Under the pieces are notes generated by a model. It worked only from the letters and a program-made list of their open reading frames with translations, ran no database searches and had not been told where the DNA came from. Shown piece by piece: positions 15,884 through 23,649 of a DNA stretch of 31,155 nt (positions within the stretch are counted from its first letter, which is position 1; every line of letters starts with the position of its first letter). Position numbers and translations under genes: made by a program. The DNA is from Streptomyces sp. NRRL S-31. Lineage in GTDB: Bacteria > Actinomycetota > Actinomycetes > Streptomycetales > Streptomycetaceae. The stretch is taken from contig NZ_JOCB01000137.1 in NCBI RefSeq assembly GCF_000718775.1, forward strand, positions 1 through 31,155, written 5' to 3'.

Positions 15884-16699
15884 TTGCCCGACAACGGATG
15901 GCCTGCCGACCGGATCGACACCGAGAACGCCCACTCCGCCCGCATCTACGACTACATACTCGGCGGCAAGGACTACTACCCCGCCGACAAGGAGGCGGGC
16001 GACGCGATGTCCCGGGAGTGGCCCGCGCTCCCGGTGCACATGCGCGCCAACCGCGACTTCATGAACCGTGCCGTGCGCTGGCTGGCCGAGCAGGCGGGCG
16101 TGCGCCAGTTCCTGGACATCGGCACCGGCATCCCGACCTCGCCGAACCTGCACGAGATCGCCCAGGCCGTGGCCCCCGAGTCGCGGGTCGTCTACGCCGA
16201 CAACGACCCGATCGTGCTCACCCTCTCCCAGGGTCTGCTGGCCAGCTCCCCCGAGGGCCGGACCGCCTATCTGGAGGCCGACTTCCGCGATCCGGCGGCC
16301 ATCCTGGACGCCCCCGAGCTGCGCGGGACGCTGGACCTGGACCGGCCCGTCGCCCTCACCGTCATCGCGATCGTGCACTTCATGCTGGACGCGGACGACG
16401 CGGTCGGCGTGGTGCGCCGGCTGCTGGAGCCGTTGCCCTCCGGCAGCTACCTGGCGATGTCCATCGGCACCGCCGAGTTCGCCCCCGAGGAGGTGGGCCG
16501 GGTCGCCCGCGAGTACGCCGCCCGCGGCATGCCGATGCGGCTGCGCACGCTGAAGGAGGCCCAGGCGTTCTTCACGGGCCTGGAACTCGTCGATCCGGGC
16601 ATCGTCCAGGTGCACAAGTGGCATCCCGACGGCAGCGGCGAGCAGGGCATCCGGGACGAGGACATCGCGATGTACGGCGCGGTCGCCCGCAAGCCGTGA
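15884..16699 (+). CDS. DUF574 (Methyltransf_19) SAM-dependent methyltransferase
   Basis: 271 aa from TTG 15884, preferred because GGGAG (15871-15875) lies 8 nt upstream; the in-frame ATG at 15869 has no ribosome binding site and would add 5 residues. The family hallmark WPADRIDTENAHSARIYDYILGGKDYYPAD is at the N-terminus. SAM motif I is FLDIGTGIPT, followed by VVYADNDPIVL, then DRPVALTVIAIVHFM and the C-terminal FFTGLELVDPGIVQV, as expected. Length matches the family (about 260-280). These proteins are numerous in Streptomyces and their substrates are unknown. It follows the XRE/DUF5753 regulator and is probably controlled with it. A strong hairpin follows the stop. Confidence 0.9.
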   Translation: MPDNGWPADRIDTENAHSARIYDYILGGKDYYPADKEAGDAMSREWPALPVHMRANRDFMNRAVRWLAEQAGVRQFLDIGTGIPTSPNLHEIAQAVAPESRVVYADNDPIVLTLSQGLLASSPEGRTAYLEADFRDPAAILDAPELRGTLDLDRPVALTVIAIVHFMLDADDAVGVVRRLLEPLPSGSYLAMSIGTAEFAPEEVGRVAREYAARGMPMRLRTLKEAQAFFTGLELVDPGIVQVHKWHPDGSGEQGIRDEDIAMYGAVARKP

Positions 16700-16706
16700 C
16701 AGACCC

Positions 16707-16744
16707 GGGGCCGGGGTCCGACCCACCTCCCGGACCCCGGCCCC
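16707..16744. terminator. Bidirectional terminator between methyltransferase and GDPD genes
   Basis: Perfect 14-bp inverted repeat GGGGCCGGGGTCCG (16707-16720) and its complement (16731-16744) around a 10-nt loop. It starts 8 bp after the methyltransferase stop and 54 bp from the GDPD stop, between convergent genes. Confidence 0.8.
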
Positions 16745-16797
16745 GCCCCGGCCGGACAACGCCCCACGACCACGCCGCGCGGCGCACGCCCCGCCGG

Positions 16798-17959
16798 TCA
16801 GCCGTGGCCGTGCGGCCGGTAGGGGCGCGGCAGCCGCATACCGCGGTCGGCCATGAGCCGTCGTACGCGGTCGGGGTAGTCGGTGATGACGCCGTCGGCC
16901 CCCAGGTCCATCAGGGCCGCCACGGTCGCCGGGTCGTCACAGGTCCACGGCACCACCCTCAGCCCCCGGGCGTGCGCCTCGGCGACCATCGTCGCGTCGG
17001 AGTAGAATCGGAACCCGGGGTCGCCCACCTCGCCGTCCCGCGGGAAGCCGTAGTCGGGGGAGAGGGTGGTGACACCGGGCAGGGTCGCCGCCGCCCGGAC
17101 GAAGTCCCCGCCGTAGTCGTCGGCGTCGATCCCGCCCAGCCACGGCGACGCGCCCGGCCGCCCGACCTCCAGGCCCTGTCGTCAAACTCCCGCCTGCCTC
17201 GCGACGCCATGCACGCTCCCCCACTGCCTTAAGGGCGTGGGAGGTGCCCCCACTCGCCGCACCGGGCCCCGACCGGGGCGCCAGCCGGTGCATCACGCGC
17301 AGCGCGCCCCAGTCGAAGGACTGGATCGTCACCTGCCGCTCGAGGCCCGAGCGGTGGATCTCCTCGTACACCCGGCGGACGAACACCTCGCGTGGCGCGG
17401 TCTGTTCGGGCGCGCCCGCCTCCACCTTCGTCTCGACGTTCAGCTTCACGCCTCGGGCCCGGTAGCTCCCGACCAGGTCCAGTACGTCCCTCAGCTCCGC
17501 CATCCGGAAGCCCTCGACCACCTCCTGTTCCGGGAAGCCGGGCAGTTGCCGGTAGCCGCAGTCGAGGGTCTTCACCTGAGCCAGGGTCAGGTCCCTGACG
17601 TACTCGCCGACGTACGGGTACCGCGGGTCACCGGGGGTGGCGGGGCCGGTGTCCCGGCACTTGACGCCGCTGATCCTCCGGTCGTGGCTCACGACCACCT
17701 TGAGGTCCCTGGTGACCTGGGTGTCCAGCTCCAGCGTGGACACGCCGAGCCGCATAGCCTTGCCGAAGCCCTCCAGGGACTCCTCGGTGGTCAGGCCGAG
17801 GCCGCCGCGGTGCGCCTGGAGGTCGAAGCGGGCCGGATGCCCGCCCGGCGCCGCGCGCGCCGCGGCCGGGGACAGCAGCGCGGGCAGCAGGGCCAGGGCG
17901 GCGATCAGGGGCCGTACGAGACGTCGTACGGGCCGGCCGGGCAGGCGCGGGGCGGGCAC
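16798..17959 (-). pseudogene. Glycerophosphodiester phosphodiesterase, disrupted by a short palindromic insertion
   Basis: The gene starts at GTG 17959 (GAGG 5 nt upstream, 8 bp after the stop of the NPP1 gene). It encodes a signal peptide (LVRPLIAALALLPALLSPAAARA) and the GDPD catalytic start FDLQAHRGGLG, LELDTQVTRD, VVSHD, VKLNVETKVE and VTIQSFDWGAL. Homology stops after VMHRLAP (about residue 228). It resumes in another frame at LEVGRPGASPWLGGIDADDYGG and continues through VVPWTCDD and DLGADGVITDYPD to the stop at 16798. Between them (17173-17275) lies an inserted element; a TGA at 17182-17184 closes the downstream frame. The N-terminal frame reads on to 16937 with an unrelated tail. A functional enzyme is unlikely, since the end of the TIM barrel is lost. 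Intact, it would release glycerol-3-phosphate from phospholipid head groups outside the cell. Confidence 0.85.
17173..17252. mobile_element. Short palindromic repeat-type element inside the GDPD gene
   Basis: About 80 bp that interrupts GDPD homology. Its right part (17216-17243) reads CTCCCCCACTGCC-TTAA-GGGCGTGGGAG and folds into an imperfect hairpin; GGGAGGTGCCCCC follows. The minus-strand form (GGGGGCACCTCCCACGCC, then CTTAAGGCAGTGGGGGAG) is a sequence I recall as dispersed in Streptomyces genomes. It encodes no transposase. Exact borders are uncertain; no second copy is seen in this window. Confidence 0.6.
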
Positions 17960-17966
17960 CAAAACC

Positions 17967-18725
17967 TCACGCGTAGGGGTCGAAGGGGATGCCCGACGGC
18001 ATGGAGTGCGCCAGCGCGTACGGGAAGTCGCCGTCCTTGATCTTGATGGTGGCCGCGCCGAAGTCGGCGCCCAGCAGCTTGTCGCGGTAGCCCGCCGGAT
18101 AGCCGTTCCAGCCCACCAGACGGGGGTAGAACCAGCCGCCGGTGACGTTCTCGGGCGGCTCGTCGTTCGTGTTCGCGAAGCGGAAGCAGTGCGTGGAGAC
18201 ACCGTCCTTGTGGTACACGATCTTCGGGTGGGTGCCGTCGAAACGCACCGCGGACCGGTCCGCCACCTGGTAGCCGGAGTGCTGGGACACCGAGACGTAC
18301 TGGACCGCGTTGTCCTTGATCCAGACCACGACGTGCTCCCAGTCGTGGGTGTGTCCGATGGCCGCGGGTCCCAGGGTCGCCTGGTCCTTCTCGAAGTAGC
18401 TGGCGTACACCACCGCGCACCAGCCGTTGTCGCACTTCTCGCGCGAGTAGGTGTTGGCCGCGGCGAGCTGGGCGGCGTCGTGGCAGTGGCCGTTGACGTC
18501 GCCGCCCAGCTTCAGACCGGGGTTGATCGTGCCGTCGCTGCCGATGGCGGCGGTGGCGTAGCAGCCGTCGCCGTCGTAGTCGTAGGCGGGGGAGAAGGTC
18601 TGTTCCAGACCGTCGGCGTTCTGCGGCAGCGCTTGCAGGACGCTCGCGCCGGCGGTGCCGGGCACGGTGAGGACGAGGGCGAGCGCGCCGAGGGCGGCGG
18701 CGAGCGCGGAGGTCACGTGGCGCAC
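17967..18725 (-). CDS. Secreted NPP1 (necrosis-inducing protein-like, NLP) family protein
   Basis: 252 aa from GTG 18725, chosen because AGGGAG lies 5 nt upstream; the longer in-frame start at 18785 would block signal peptide recognition. The signal peptide is residues 1-27 (LAAALGALALVLTVPGTAGA). The NPP1 domain carries the family heptapeptide as GHTHDWE (124-130; usual form GHRHDWE), the conserved WCAVVYASYFEKDQ before it and HCFRFANTNDEPPEN later; Cys pairs are Cys81/Cys55 and Cys98/Cys103. NLPs bind metal and sphingolipid head groups and some are plant cytolysins; the function of actinobacterial members is unknown. The stop is 8 bp before the GDPD start, so both are in one operon, with a candidate PHO box upstream. 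Confidence 0.9.
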   Translation of the reverse strand: MRHVTSALAAALGALALVLTVPGTAGASVLQALPQNADGLEQTFSPAYDYDGDGCYATAAIGSDGTINPGLKLGGDVNGHCHDAAQLAAANTYSREKCDNGWCAVVYASYFEKDQATLGPAAIGHTHDWEHVVVWIKDNAVQYVSVSQHSGYQVADRSAVRFDGTHPKIVYHKDGVSTHCFRFANTNDEPPENVTGGWFYPRLVGWNGYPAGYRDKLLGADFGAATIKIKDGDFPYALAHSMPSGIPFDPYA

Positions 18726-18788
18726 GGGGGCTCCCTGTTGTCGAGGCGCCGCAGATTCTCCCAACACCCGGGCAGGGTGGGCCACCCT

Positions 18789-18821
18789 CCGAACTGAACT
18801 TTGTCACAAGGTGAGTTGAAC
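18789..18821 (-). promoter_or_regulatory. Candidate PHO box upstream of the NPP1-GDPD operon
   Basis: On the minus strand three contiguous 11-nt units can be read: GTTCAACTCAC (18821-18811), CTTGTGACAAA (18810-18800) and GTTCAGTTCGG (18799-18789). Streptomyces PhoP binds 11-nt direct repeat units that begin with GTTCACC. Unit 1 matches that heptamer at 6 of 7 positions, unit 3 at 5 of 7, unit 2 poorly. It lies 64-96 bp upstream of the NPP1 start. Known glpQ genes of S. coelicolor belong to the pho regulon, which fits the GDPD in this operon. Confidence 0.4.
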
Positions 18822-18868
18822 GAGGCGGCCGGTTCCGCCGGGCCGGTCCCCCGCGGGCTCCCGCGCGC

Positions 18869-20113
18869 TCACCCGGGCCGGTCGGACTCCCCATGGCCGT
18901 GGTGCCGGCGGCGTTCGGCGGGGACGCGGTGGAGCGCGATCAGCGCGGCGTCGTCGCCCAGCCTGCCGCCCGCGTGGGCGAGCAGGTCGCGCCGCAGGTG
19001 GTGCATGAGCGCCTCGGGGCTGTCGTCGGTCCACCGTGCGACCCGTTCGGCGAGCGGATAGAACCGGCCGCGTTCGTCCCGGGCCTCCACCACCCCGTCC
19101 GTGTACAGCAGCAGCGTGTCGCCGGGCTCGAAGGAGAACACGTCCAGCGTGTGCTCCGTGCCGCCGGCCACCCCGAGCGGCGGAGAGGGGTGCAGGCTCG
19201 GGACCGTCACGACGTGACCGGGGCTCAGCAGCAGCGGCGGTGGATGGCCGGCGCTGGTCATCCGGGTGACCGGGTCGTGGTTCGGGATCTCCACCAGCAG
19301 CGCGGTCGCGAACCGCTCGCCCTCCTCCTCCGGGCTGTCCAGCTCGGCCGCGTAGCGGGTGATGCTCTGGTCCAGCGCGGTGGCCAGCTCCGCCAGCGGG
19401 ATGCGCCGGTGCGCGCTCTCCCGGAAGGCGCCGAGCAGCAGCGCCGCCTCGCCGATGGCGGGCAGGCCCTTGCCGCGGACGTCCCCGATCAGCACGCGCA
19501 CGGCGTCGTCGCACACGGTCGCCGCGTAGAGGTCGCCGCCGATCTGTGCCTCGTCCTCCGCGGCGAGGTACAGCGAGGCGATCCGCAGCGCGCCGATCCG
19601 TTCGGGCAGCGGCCACATCAGCACGTGCTGGGCGGCCTCGGCGACGGTGCGGACCTGGGCGAGCTGGGCCTGGCGGCGCTCGCGCAGGGCGCTGTAGACG
19701 ACCGTGAGCACCACGAGGACGGTGAGGGTGATGATCTGCACGATGTGGTTCAGGGTGCCCAGCCCGCCGTGGGAGACGCCGATGAGGACCTGGGCGGCCA
19801 CCGCCAGCGCGCCGACGCCCGCGGTGGTCCGGGGGCCGGCGAAGGAGGGGGTGAGCGCCGGCGCGATCACCAGGGCGGGTCCGAGGTGGACCTCGTAGGG
19901 AGTCCGCATGTCGGCCACCGTGATGGCCGCGATGAGCGCGACGGGCAGCACCAGCAGCGCGTGCGCCGACTGCCGTGGCCGCCGCGCTCCGGCGCGTCCG
20001 AGCCGGGGTGCCATGCCTACCAGCGTGCGCCGGGCCGGATCGGGCGGCCACTCGCCGAGCGCCGGACCGAGCGGAGCGGCGTACGTCACACGGGAAGATT
20101 TGGAACCAGACAT
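18869..20113 (-). CDS. Membrane-anchored PP2C (SpoIIE-type) protein phosphatase
   Basis: 414 aa. ATG 20113 (MSGSKSSRVT) has GAGGGG 6 nt upstream; the longer frame from 20188 has GGAG only 1 nt from its ATG. The N-terminal part has four hydrophobic segments (about 52-68, 74-93, 97-115, 122-143), then a short coiled linker (RERRQAQLAQVRTVAEAAQ), then a PP2C/SpoIIE domain from about 165. Metal-binding motifs are GGDLY (192-196), GDVRGKG (210-216), SAGHPPPLL and LLLYTDGVVEA. There is no GAF or PAS domain, unlike the phosphatase at 1-2423. Such proteins act on anti-anti-sigma factors; the N-terminal helices probably sense a membrane or envelope signal. Divergent from the APC permease gene, so the 185-bp spacer controls both. 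Confidence 0.9.
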   Translation of the reverse strand: MSGSKSSRVTYAAPLGPALGEWPPDPARRTLVGMAPRLGRAGARRPRQSAHALLVLPVALIAAITVADMRTPYEVHLGPALVIAPALTPSFAGPRTTAGVGALAVAAQVLIGVSHGGLGTLNHIVQIITLTVLVVLTVVYSALRERRQAQLAQVRTVAEAAQHVLMWPLPERIGALRIASLYLAAEDEAQIGGDLYAATVCDDAVRVLIGDVRGKGLPAIGEAALLLGAFRESAHRRIPLAELATALDQSITRYAAELDSPEEEGERFATALLVEIPNHDPVTRMTSAGHPPPLLLSPGHVVTVPSLHPSPPLGVAGGTEHTLDVFSFEPGDTLLLYTDGVVEARDERGRFYPLAERVARWTDDSPEALMHHLRRDLLAHAGGRLGDDAALIALHRVPAERRRHHGHGESDRPG

Positions 20114-20211
20114 TCCGGGCCCCTCTTCGATTCCCGAATACCGGACGGTGATCGCGTTGCCTTCATTGGGAAGAGGGACTACCGTCATTCTCCGTTGAAA
20201 TACCGGTTGGT

Positions 20212-20239
20212 TTGCCTAATCAGCCTGCGAAGTTAAGGT
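20212..20239 (+). promoter_or_regulatory. Possible vegetative promoter of the APC permease
   Basis: TTGCCT (20212-20217), a 16-nt spacer and TAAGGT (20234-20239) resemble a principal-sigma promoter. Transcription would start near 20246, about 53 nt before the permease ATG. The region is AT-richer than its neighbours. No ribosome binding site is visible before the ATG, so a leaderless start from TAGCGT (20286-20291) is an alternative. Confidence 0.35.
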
Positions 20240-20291
20240 GCTTGCGGGGTGGTCTGGACCGCCCTCAACCGATATCGCAGCATTTAGCGTC

Positions 20292-20307
20292 CTGTGTCAT
20301 GACACAG
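20292..20307. promoter_or_regulatory. 16-bp perfect palindrome over the permease start codon
   Basis: CTGTGTCATGACACAG is a perfect palindrome whose centre contains the permease ATG (20299-20301). A dimeric repressor bound here would block transcription elongation or leaderless initiation. The candidate operator is inferred from symmetry and position. Confidence 0.5.
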
Positions 20308-21849
20308 ACGGCGATGAGGCCGGACGCCTCTGACACGGCAGCCAGCGACGGAGTACGGGGCAAGGGCCTCGGCGGCGATTCCATCGGCCTGCTGGGCAGC
20401 GCGGTCATCGGTGTGTCCACCGTGGCCCCGGTCTACTGCCTCACCTCCACGCTCGGCTCCACCGCCGGCGAGGTGGGCCTGCGCATGCCGGCCGTCTTCC
20501 TCGCCGGCTTCCTGCCGATGCTGCTGGTCGCCTTCGCCTACCGCGAGCTGAACAAGGCCGTGCCCGACTGCGGCACCTCCTTCACCTGGACCGTCAAGGC
20601 GTTCGGCCCGCACGTCGGCTGGATGTGCGGCTGGGGCCTGGTCATCGCCACCGTGATCGTGCTGTCCAACCTCGCCGGAGTCGCCACCTCCTACTTCTGG
20701 CTGCTGGCCGGGGAACTCACCGGCAGCGGCACCGTCGCGGACCTCGACGGCCACAAGGCCGTCCACATCCTCACCTGTCTGCTCCTGATCGCGACCGCCA
20801 CGGCCATCAGCTACCGCGGCATGACCACGACGAAGGGCGTGCAGTACGCGCTGGTGGGACTCCAGCTCGTGGTGCTCGCCCTGTTCGTCGTCATGGCCCT
20901 GCACAAGGCCCGCACCGGCGCCTTCCCCGGGCACACCGACTTCTCCTGGTCCTGGCTGAACCCGTTCGCGGTGAAGTCCTTCGCGTCCTTCAGCGCCGGA
21001 CTCTCCCTGTCGATCTTCATGTACTGGGGCTGGGACACCTGCCTGACCGCCAACGAGGAGACCGTCGGCAGCGAGAAGACCCCCGGCCGGGCCGCCCTGA
21101 TCGCCATGGTCGTCCTGGTCGGCTCCTACCTCACCACCGCCATCGCCGCGCAACTGGCCGTCGGCTCCGGCACCCGGGGACTGGGCCTGGCCAACCCGCG
21201 GACCTCCGACAACGTCTTCGCCGCCCTGGCCGGCCCCGTCATGGGCCACGCCCTCGGCATCCTGCTCTTCGCCGCCGTCCTCGCCTCGGCCGCCGCCAGC
21301 CTCCAGACCACCTTCATCCCGGTCGCCCGCACGGTCCTCGCCATGTCGACGTACCAGGCGCTGCCCGCCTCCTACGCGCGCGTCCACGAGCGCTTCCGCA
21401 CCCCCGGCCGGGCCACCGTCACCGCGGGCGTCGCCACCGGCGTCTTCTACGCGGTGATGTCCCTGCTCAGCGAGCACGTCCTGGTCGACACCATCTACGC
21501 GCTCGGCCTGATGATCTGCTTCTACTACGCGCTCACCGCGTTCGCCTGCGCCTGGTTCTTCCGCCGCGACCTCACCCGCTCCACCCGCGACGCCCTCTTC
21601 AAGGGCCTCTTCCCGGTCCTCGGCGGCCTGCTGCTCACCGCCGTCTTCGGCAAGACGCTCCACGACATGTGGAACCCGGCCTACGGCAGCGGTTCCGCCG
21701 TCCTGGGCGTCGGCTCCGTCTTCGTGATCGGCGTCGGCCTGCTGCTGCTCGGCGTGGTCGTCATGCTGGTCATGCGGCGCCGCAGCCCGGCCTTCTTCCG
21801 CGGCCGGGTCCTCACCGCCGGGACCCCGGCACTCGTCGTGGAGGAGTGA
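20299..21849 (+). CDS. APC-superfamily amino acid permease
   Basis: 516 aa from ATG 20299; no ribosome binding site precedes this ATG or the in-frame ATG at 20314, so translation may be leaderless. About 12 hydrophobic segments span the protein, starting with GLLGSAVIGVSTVAPVYCLT, the APC opening. Consensus regions include PDCGTSFTWTVKAFGPHVGWMCGWGLV (segment 3) and FMYWGWDTCLTANEETVGSEKTPGRAAL (segment 6-7 loop with the conserved Glu). The C-terminus ends with a short basic cytoplasmic tail (MRRRSPAFFRGR). It imports an amino acid, or related amine, driven by ion gradient; the substrate is not predictable. A nucleotidyltransferase-BON-phosphoesterase operon follows 101 bp downstream on the same strand. 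Confidence 0.93.
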   Translation: MTQTAMRPDASDTAASDGVRGKGLGGDSIGLLGSAVIGVSTVAPVYCLTSTLGSTAGEVGLRMPAVFLAGFLPMLLVAFAYRELNKAVPDCGTSFTWTVKAFGPHVGWMCGWGLVIATVIVLSNLAGVATSYFWLLAGELTGSGTVADLDGHKAVHILTCLLLIATATAISYRGMTTTKGVQYALVGLQLVVLALFVVMALHKARTGAFPGHTDFSWSWLNPFAVKSFASFSAGLSLSIFMYWGWDTCLTANEETVGSEKTPGRAALIAMVVLVGSYLTTAIAAQLAVGSGTRGLGLANPRTSDNVFAALAGPVMGHALGILLFAAVLASAAASLQTTFIPVARTVLAMSTYQALPASYARVHERFRTPGRATVTAGVATGVFYAVMSLLSEHVLVDTIYALGLMICFYYALTAFACAWFFRRDLTRSTRDALFKGLFPVLGGLLLTAVFGKTLHDMWNPAYGSGSAVLGVGSVFVIGVGLLLLGVVVMLVMRRRSPAFFRGRVLTAGTPALVVEE

Positions 21850-21950
21850 ACCGGCGAACGCGCTGTGTCGGCGGCAGCGCGCCGGGTACCCGTACCAGCC
21901 CCGGAGCCGAACGGCGGCCCGGGGGTGCGAGGGTGCCGAATGGAGAGGTC

Positions 21951-22637
21951 ATGACGCAGAACGGGGAGGACACCGCGCCCCTGCGGCGGCCGGACGTCGC
22001 CGGACTCCGGCTCGCCCCGGACGGGCCGGAGTGCCGGCCGGCCGCCACCGCGGAGCCGGCGGAGCTGCCGCAGGACCGCAGCCAGGCGATCCTGGAGGCC
22101 GCCAAGCAGATCGGCGCCATACTCAAACGCGCCGGCCACCCCTTCGCGCTCGCCGGCAGCGTGGCCGTCTACGCCCACGGCGGCAGCCGCTACCTCCAGC
22201 ACGACGCCGACTTCGCCATCCTGCCCGAGGACGCCGAGGCGGTGGCCGCCACCCTGCGCGAGGCCGGTCTCGGCGTACGCGTCCCGCCGGAGGACTGGCT
22301 GCTGAAGACCACCTGTCACGGGCAGAACGTCGACATCATCTTCGCGCTGGCCCACCAGCCCGTCACCCGGGACATGCTCGACCGGGCCCACGTCCTGCCG
22401 GTCGACTCCGTGCTCATGCCCGTCCTCTGCCCGACCGACCTGATCCACAGCCTGATCAGCGCCTTCTCCGAGCACTACTGCGACTTCGGGTCCGTCCTGC
22501 CGGTGGCGCGCGCCGTACGCGAGAAGGTCGACTGGGACGTGGTCCGCACGACCTGCGGCGACGAGCCCATGCCCGCCGCCTTCCTCTTCCTCCTCGAACG
22601 GCTGAACGTGATCGACGCCCAGGAGGGTCAGCCATGA
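21951..22637 (+). CDS. Nucleotidyltransferase-fold protein
   Basis: 228 aa, ATG 21951 with GGAGAGG directly upstream; GTG 21933 is an in-frame alternative. The N-terminal 45 residues are low complexity. The nucleotidyltransferase core (about 47-200) shows the GS motif (Gly69-Ser70 in LAGSVAVYAHGGSRYL), the metal-binding Asp85-x-Asp87 in HDADFAI and a third Asp128 in NVDIIFAL, so all three carboxylates needed for catalysis appear present. The C-terminal part (YCDFGSVLPVARAVREKVDW) is helical. The closest general type is the MNT/AbiEii-like group that transfers AMP or NMP to a protein, RNA or drug, but the substrate is unknown. Its stop overlaps the next ATG (ATGA at 22634-22637), which implies translational coupling with the BON protein. 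Confidence 0.85.
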   Translation: MTQNGEDTAPLRRPDVAGLRLAPDGPECRPAATAEPAELPQDRSQAILEAAKQIGAILKRAGHPFALAGSVAVYAHGGSRYLQHDADFAILPEDAEAVAATLREAGLGVRVPPEDWLLKTTCHGQNVDIIFALAHQPVTRDMLDRAHVLPVDSVLMPVLCPTDLIHSLISAFSEHYCDFGSVLPVARAVREKVDWDVVRTTCGDEPMPAAFLFLLERLNVIDAQEGQP

Positions 22638-22906
22638 CCGACACCAGCCCGCCCCCGGCGCCCGGGAACCTGGACTACCGCGTCGCCCACCTCGCCGAAC
22701 ACCTCGCCTCCGGAGAGTACGGAGAACTCGGCGTACGGCTCGAACTGCGCGGCGACGCCGTCCTGCTCACCGGCACCGTGCCGTCCACCCAGTGCCGGGA
22801 CGAGGTCCTCCGCACGGCCCGCGAGGAGCTGGCGGGGCACCCGGTCCACAGCGACCTGCTCATCGCCGGCACCTCGTCCCCCGACCACGGAGAGGACCTG
22901 ACATGA
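22634..22906 (+). CDS. BON-domain protein
   Basis: 90 aa, ATG 22634, which shares ATGA with the preceding stop; GGAGGG lies 6-7 nt upstream inside that gene. The single domain reads YRVAHLAEHLASGEYGELGVRLELRGDAVLLTGTVPS then DEVLRTAREELAGHPVHSDLLIA, the alpha-beta-beta-alpha-beta pattern of BON with the GxVxLxGxV-type strand. It has no signal peptide or membrane helix, so it is cytoplasmic, unlike the periplasmic BON proteins of enterobacteria. BON domains bind lipid or small ligands or mediate protein contacts. Its place between a nucleotidyltransferase and a phosphoesterase suggests an accessory or ligand-sensing subunit. Confidence 0.8.
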   Translation: MTDTSPPPAPGNLDYRVAHLAEHLASGEYGELGVRLELRGDAVLLTGTVPSTQCRDEVLRTAREELAGHPVHSDLLIAGTSSPDHGEDLT

Positions 22907-23634
22907 TCCGCGTCGCGGCCGTCGGGGACATCCACATGGGCCCCGAGAGCCAGGGCACGCTCCGCTCCTCCTTCGAGACCCTGCCGGACTGCGCCGACGT
23001 CCTGCTGCTCGCCGGCGACCTCACCCGGCACGGCACACCCGAGGAGGCGGCGGTCGTCGCCCGCGAGATCAAGGACCTCGGAGTGCCCGTCGTCGCCGTA
23101 CTCGGCAACCACGACCACCACGACGAGCGGCCCGAGGAGGTCACCGCGATCCTCCGGGACGCGGGCGCCCACGTCCTCGAAGGGCAGGCCGCCGTCGTCA
23201 CCGCCGACGGCGTCCGCATCGGGGTCGCCGGCACCAAGGGGTTCGGCGGCGGCTTCGTCGGCCGCTGCGCCGGGGAGTTCGGCGAACCCCTGATGAAGGA
23301 GTTCGTCCGCTACACCCGCCGGTCCGCCGACGGCCTGCACAGCGCCCTGAAGGACCTCCAGGAGTGGGGCTGCGACGCGCGGATCGCGCTGACCCACTTC
23401 TCGCCGGTGCCGGACACCCTGGCCGGGGAACCGCTGGAGATCTACCCGTTCCTCGGCAGCTACCTGCTCGCGGAGGCGATCGACACCGGCGGCGCCGACC
23501 TCGCCGTGCACGGTCACGCGCACGCCGGCACCGAGCACGGCATGACCAGCGGAGGGGTCCGGGTGCGCAACGTCGCCCAGCCGGTCATCGGGCAGGCCTT
23601 CCACGTCTACCACCTGCCCGGCCGCACCGAGTGA
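22903..23634 (+). CDS. Calcineurin-like metallophosphoesterase
   Basis: 243 aa, ATG 22903, overlapping the BON stop by ATGA; GGAGAGG lies about 6 nt upstream. All five metallophosphoesterase blocks are present: Asp9-x-His11 (GDIHMG), Gly-Asp39 (LAGDLTRHG), GNHDH (68-72), THFSP (about residue 165) and HGHAHAG near 205. There is no signal peptide, so it acts in the cytoplasm. The family hydrolyses phosphomono- and diesters, including nucleotides and cyclic nucleotides. In this operon it could remove a nucleotide modification added by the nucleotidyltransferase; that is inference from gene order alone. It converges with the MFS gene, 15 bp away. Confidence 0.92.
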   Translation: MIRVAAVGDIHMGPESQGTLRSSFETLPDCADVLLLAGDLTRHGTPEEAAVVAREIKDLGVPVVAVLGNHDHHDERPEEVTAILRDAGAHVLEGQAAVVTADGVRIGVAGTKGFGGGFVGRCAGEFGEPLMKEFVRYTRRSADGLHSALKDLQEWGCDARIALTHFSPVPDTLAGEPLEIYPFLGSYLLAEAIDTGGADLAVHGHAHAGTEHGMTSGGVRVRNVAQPVIGQAFHVYHLPGRTE

Positions 23635-23649
23635 CACCCAAAGGAGCCG

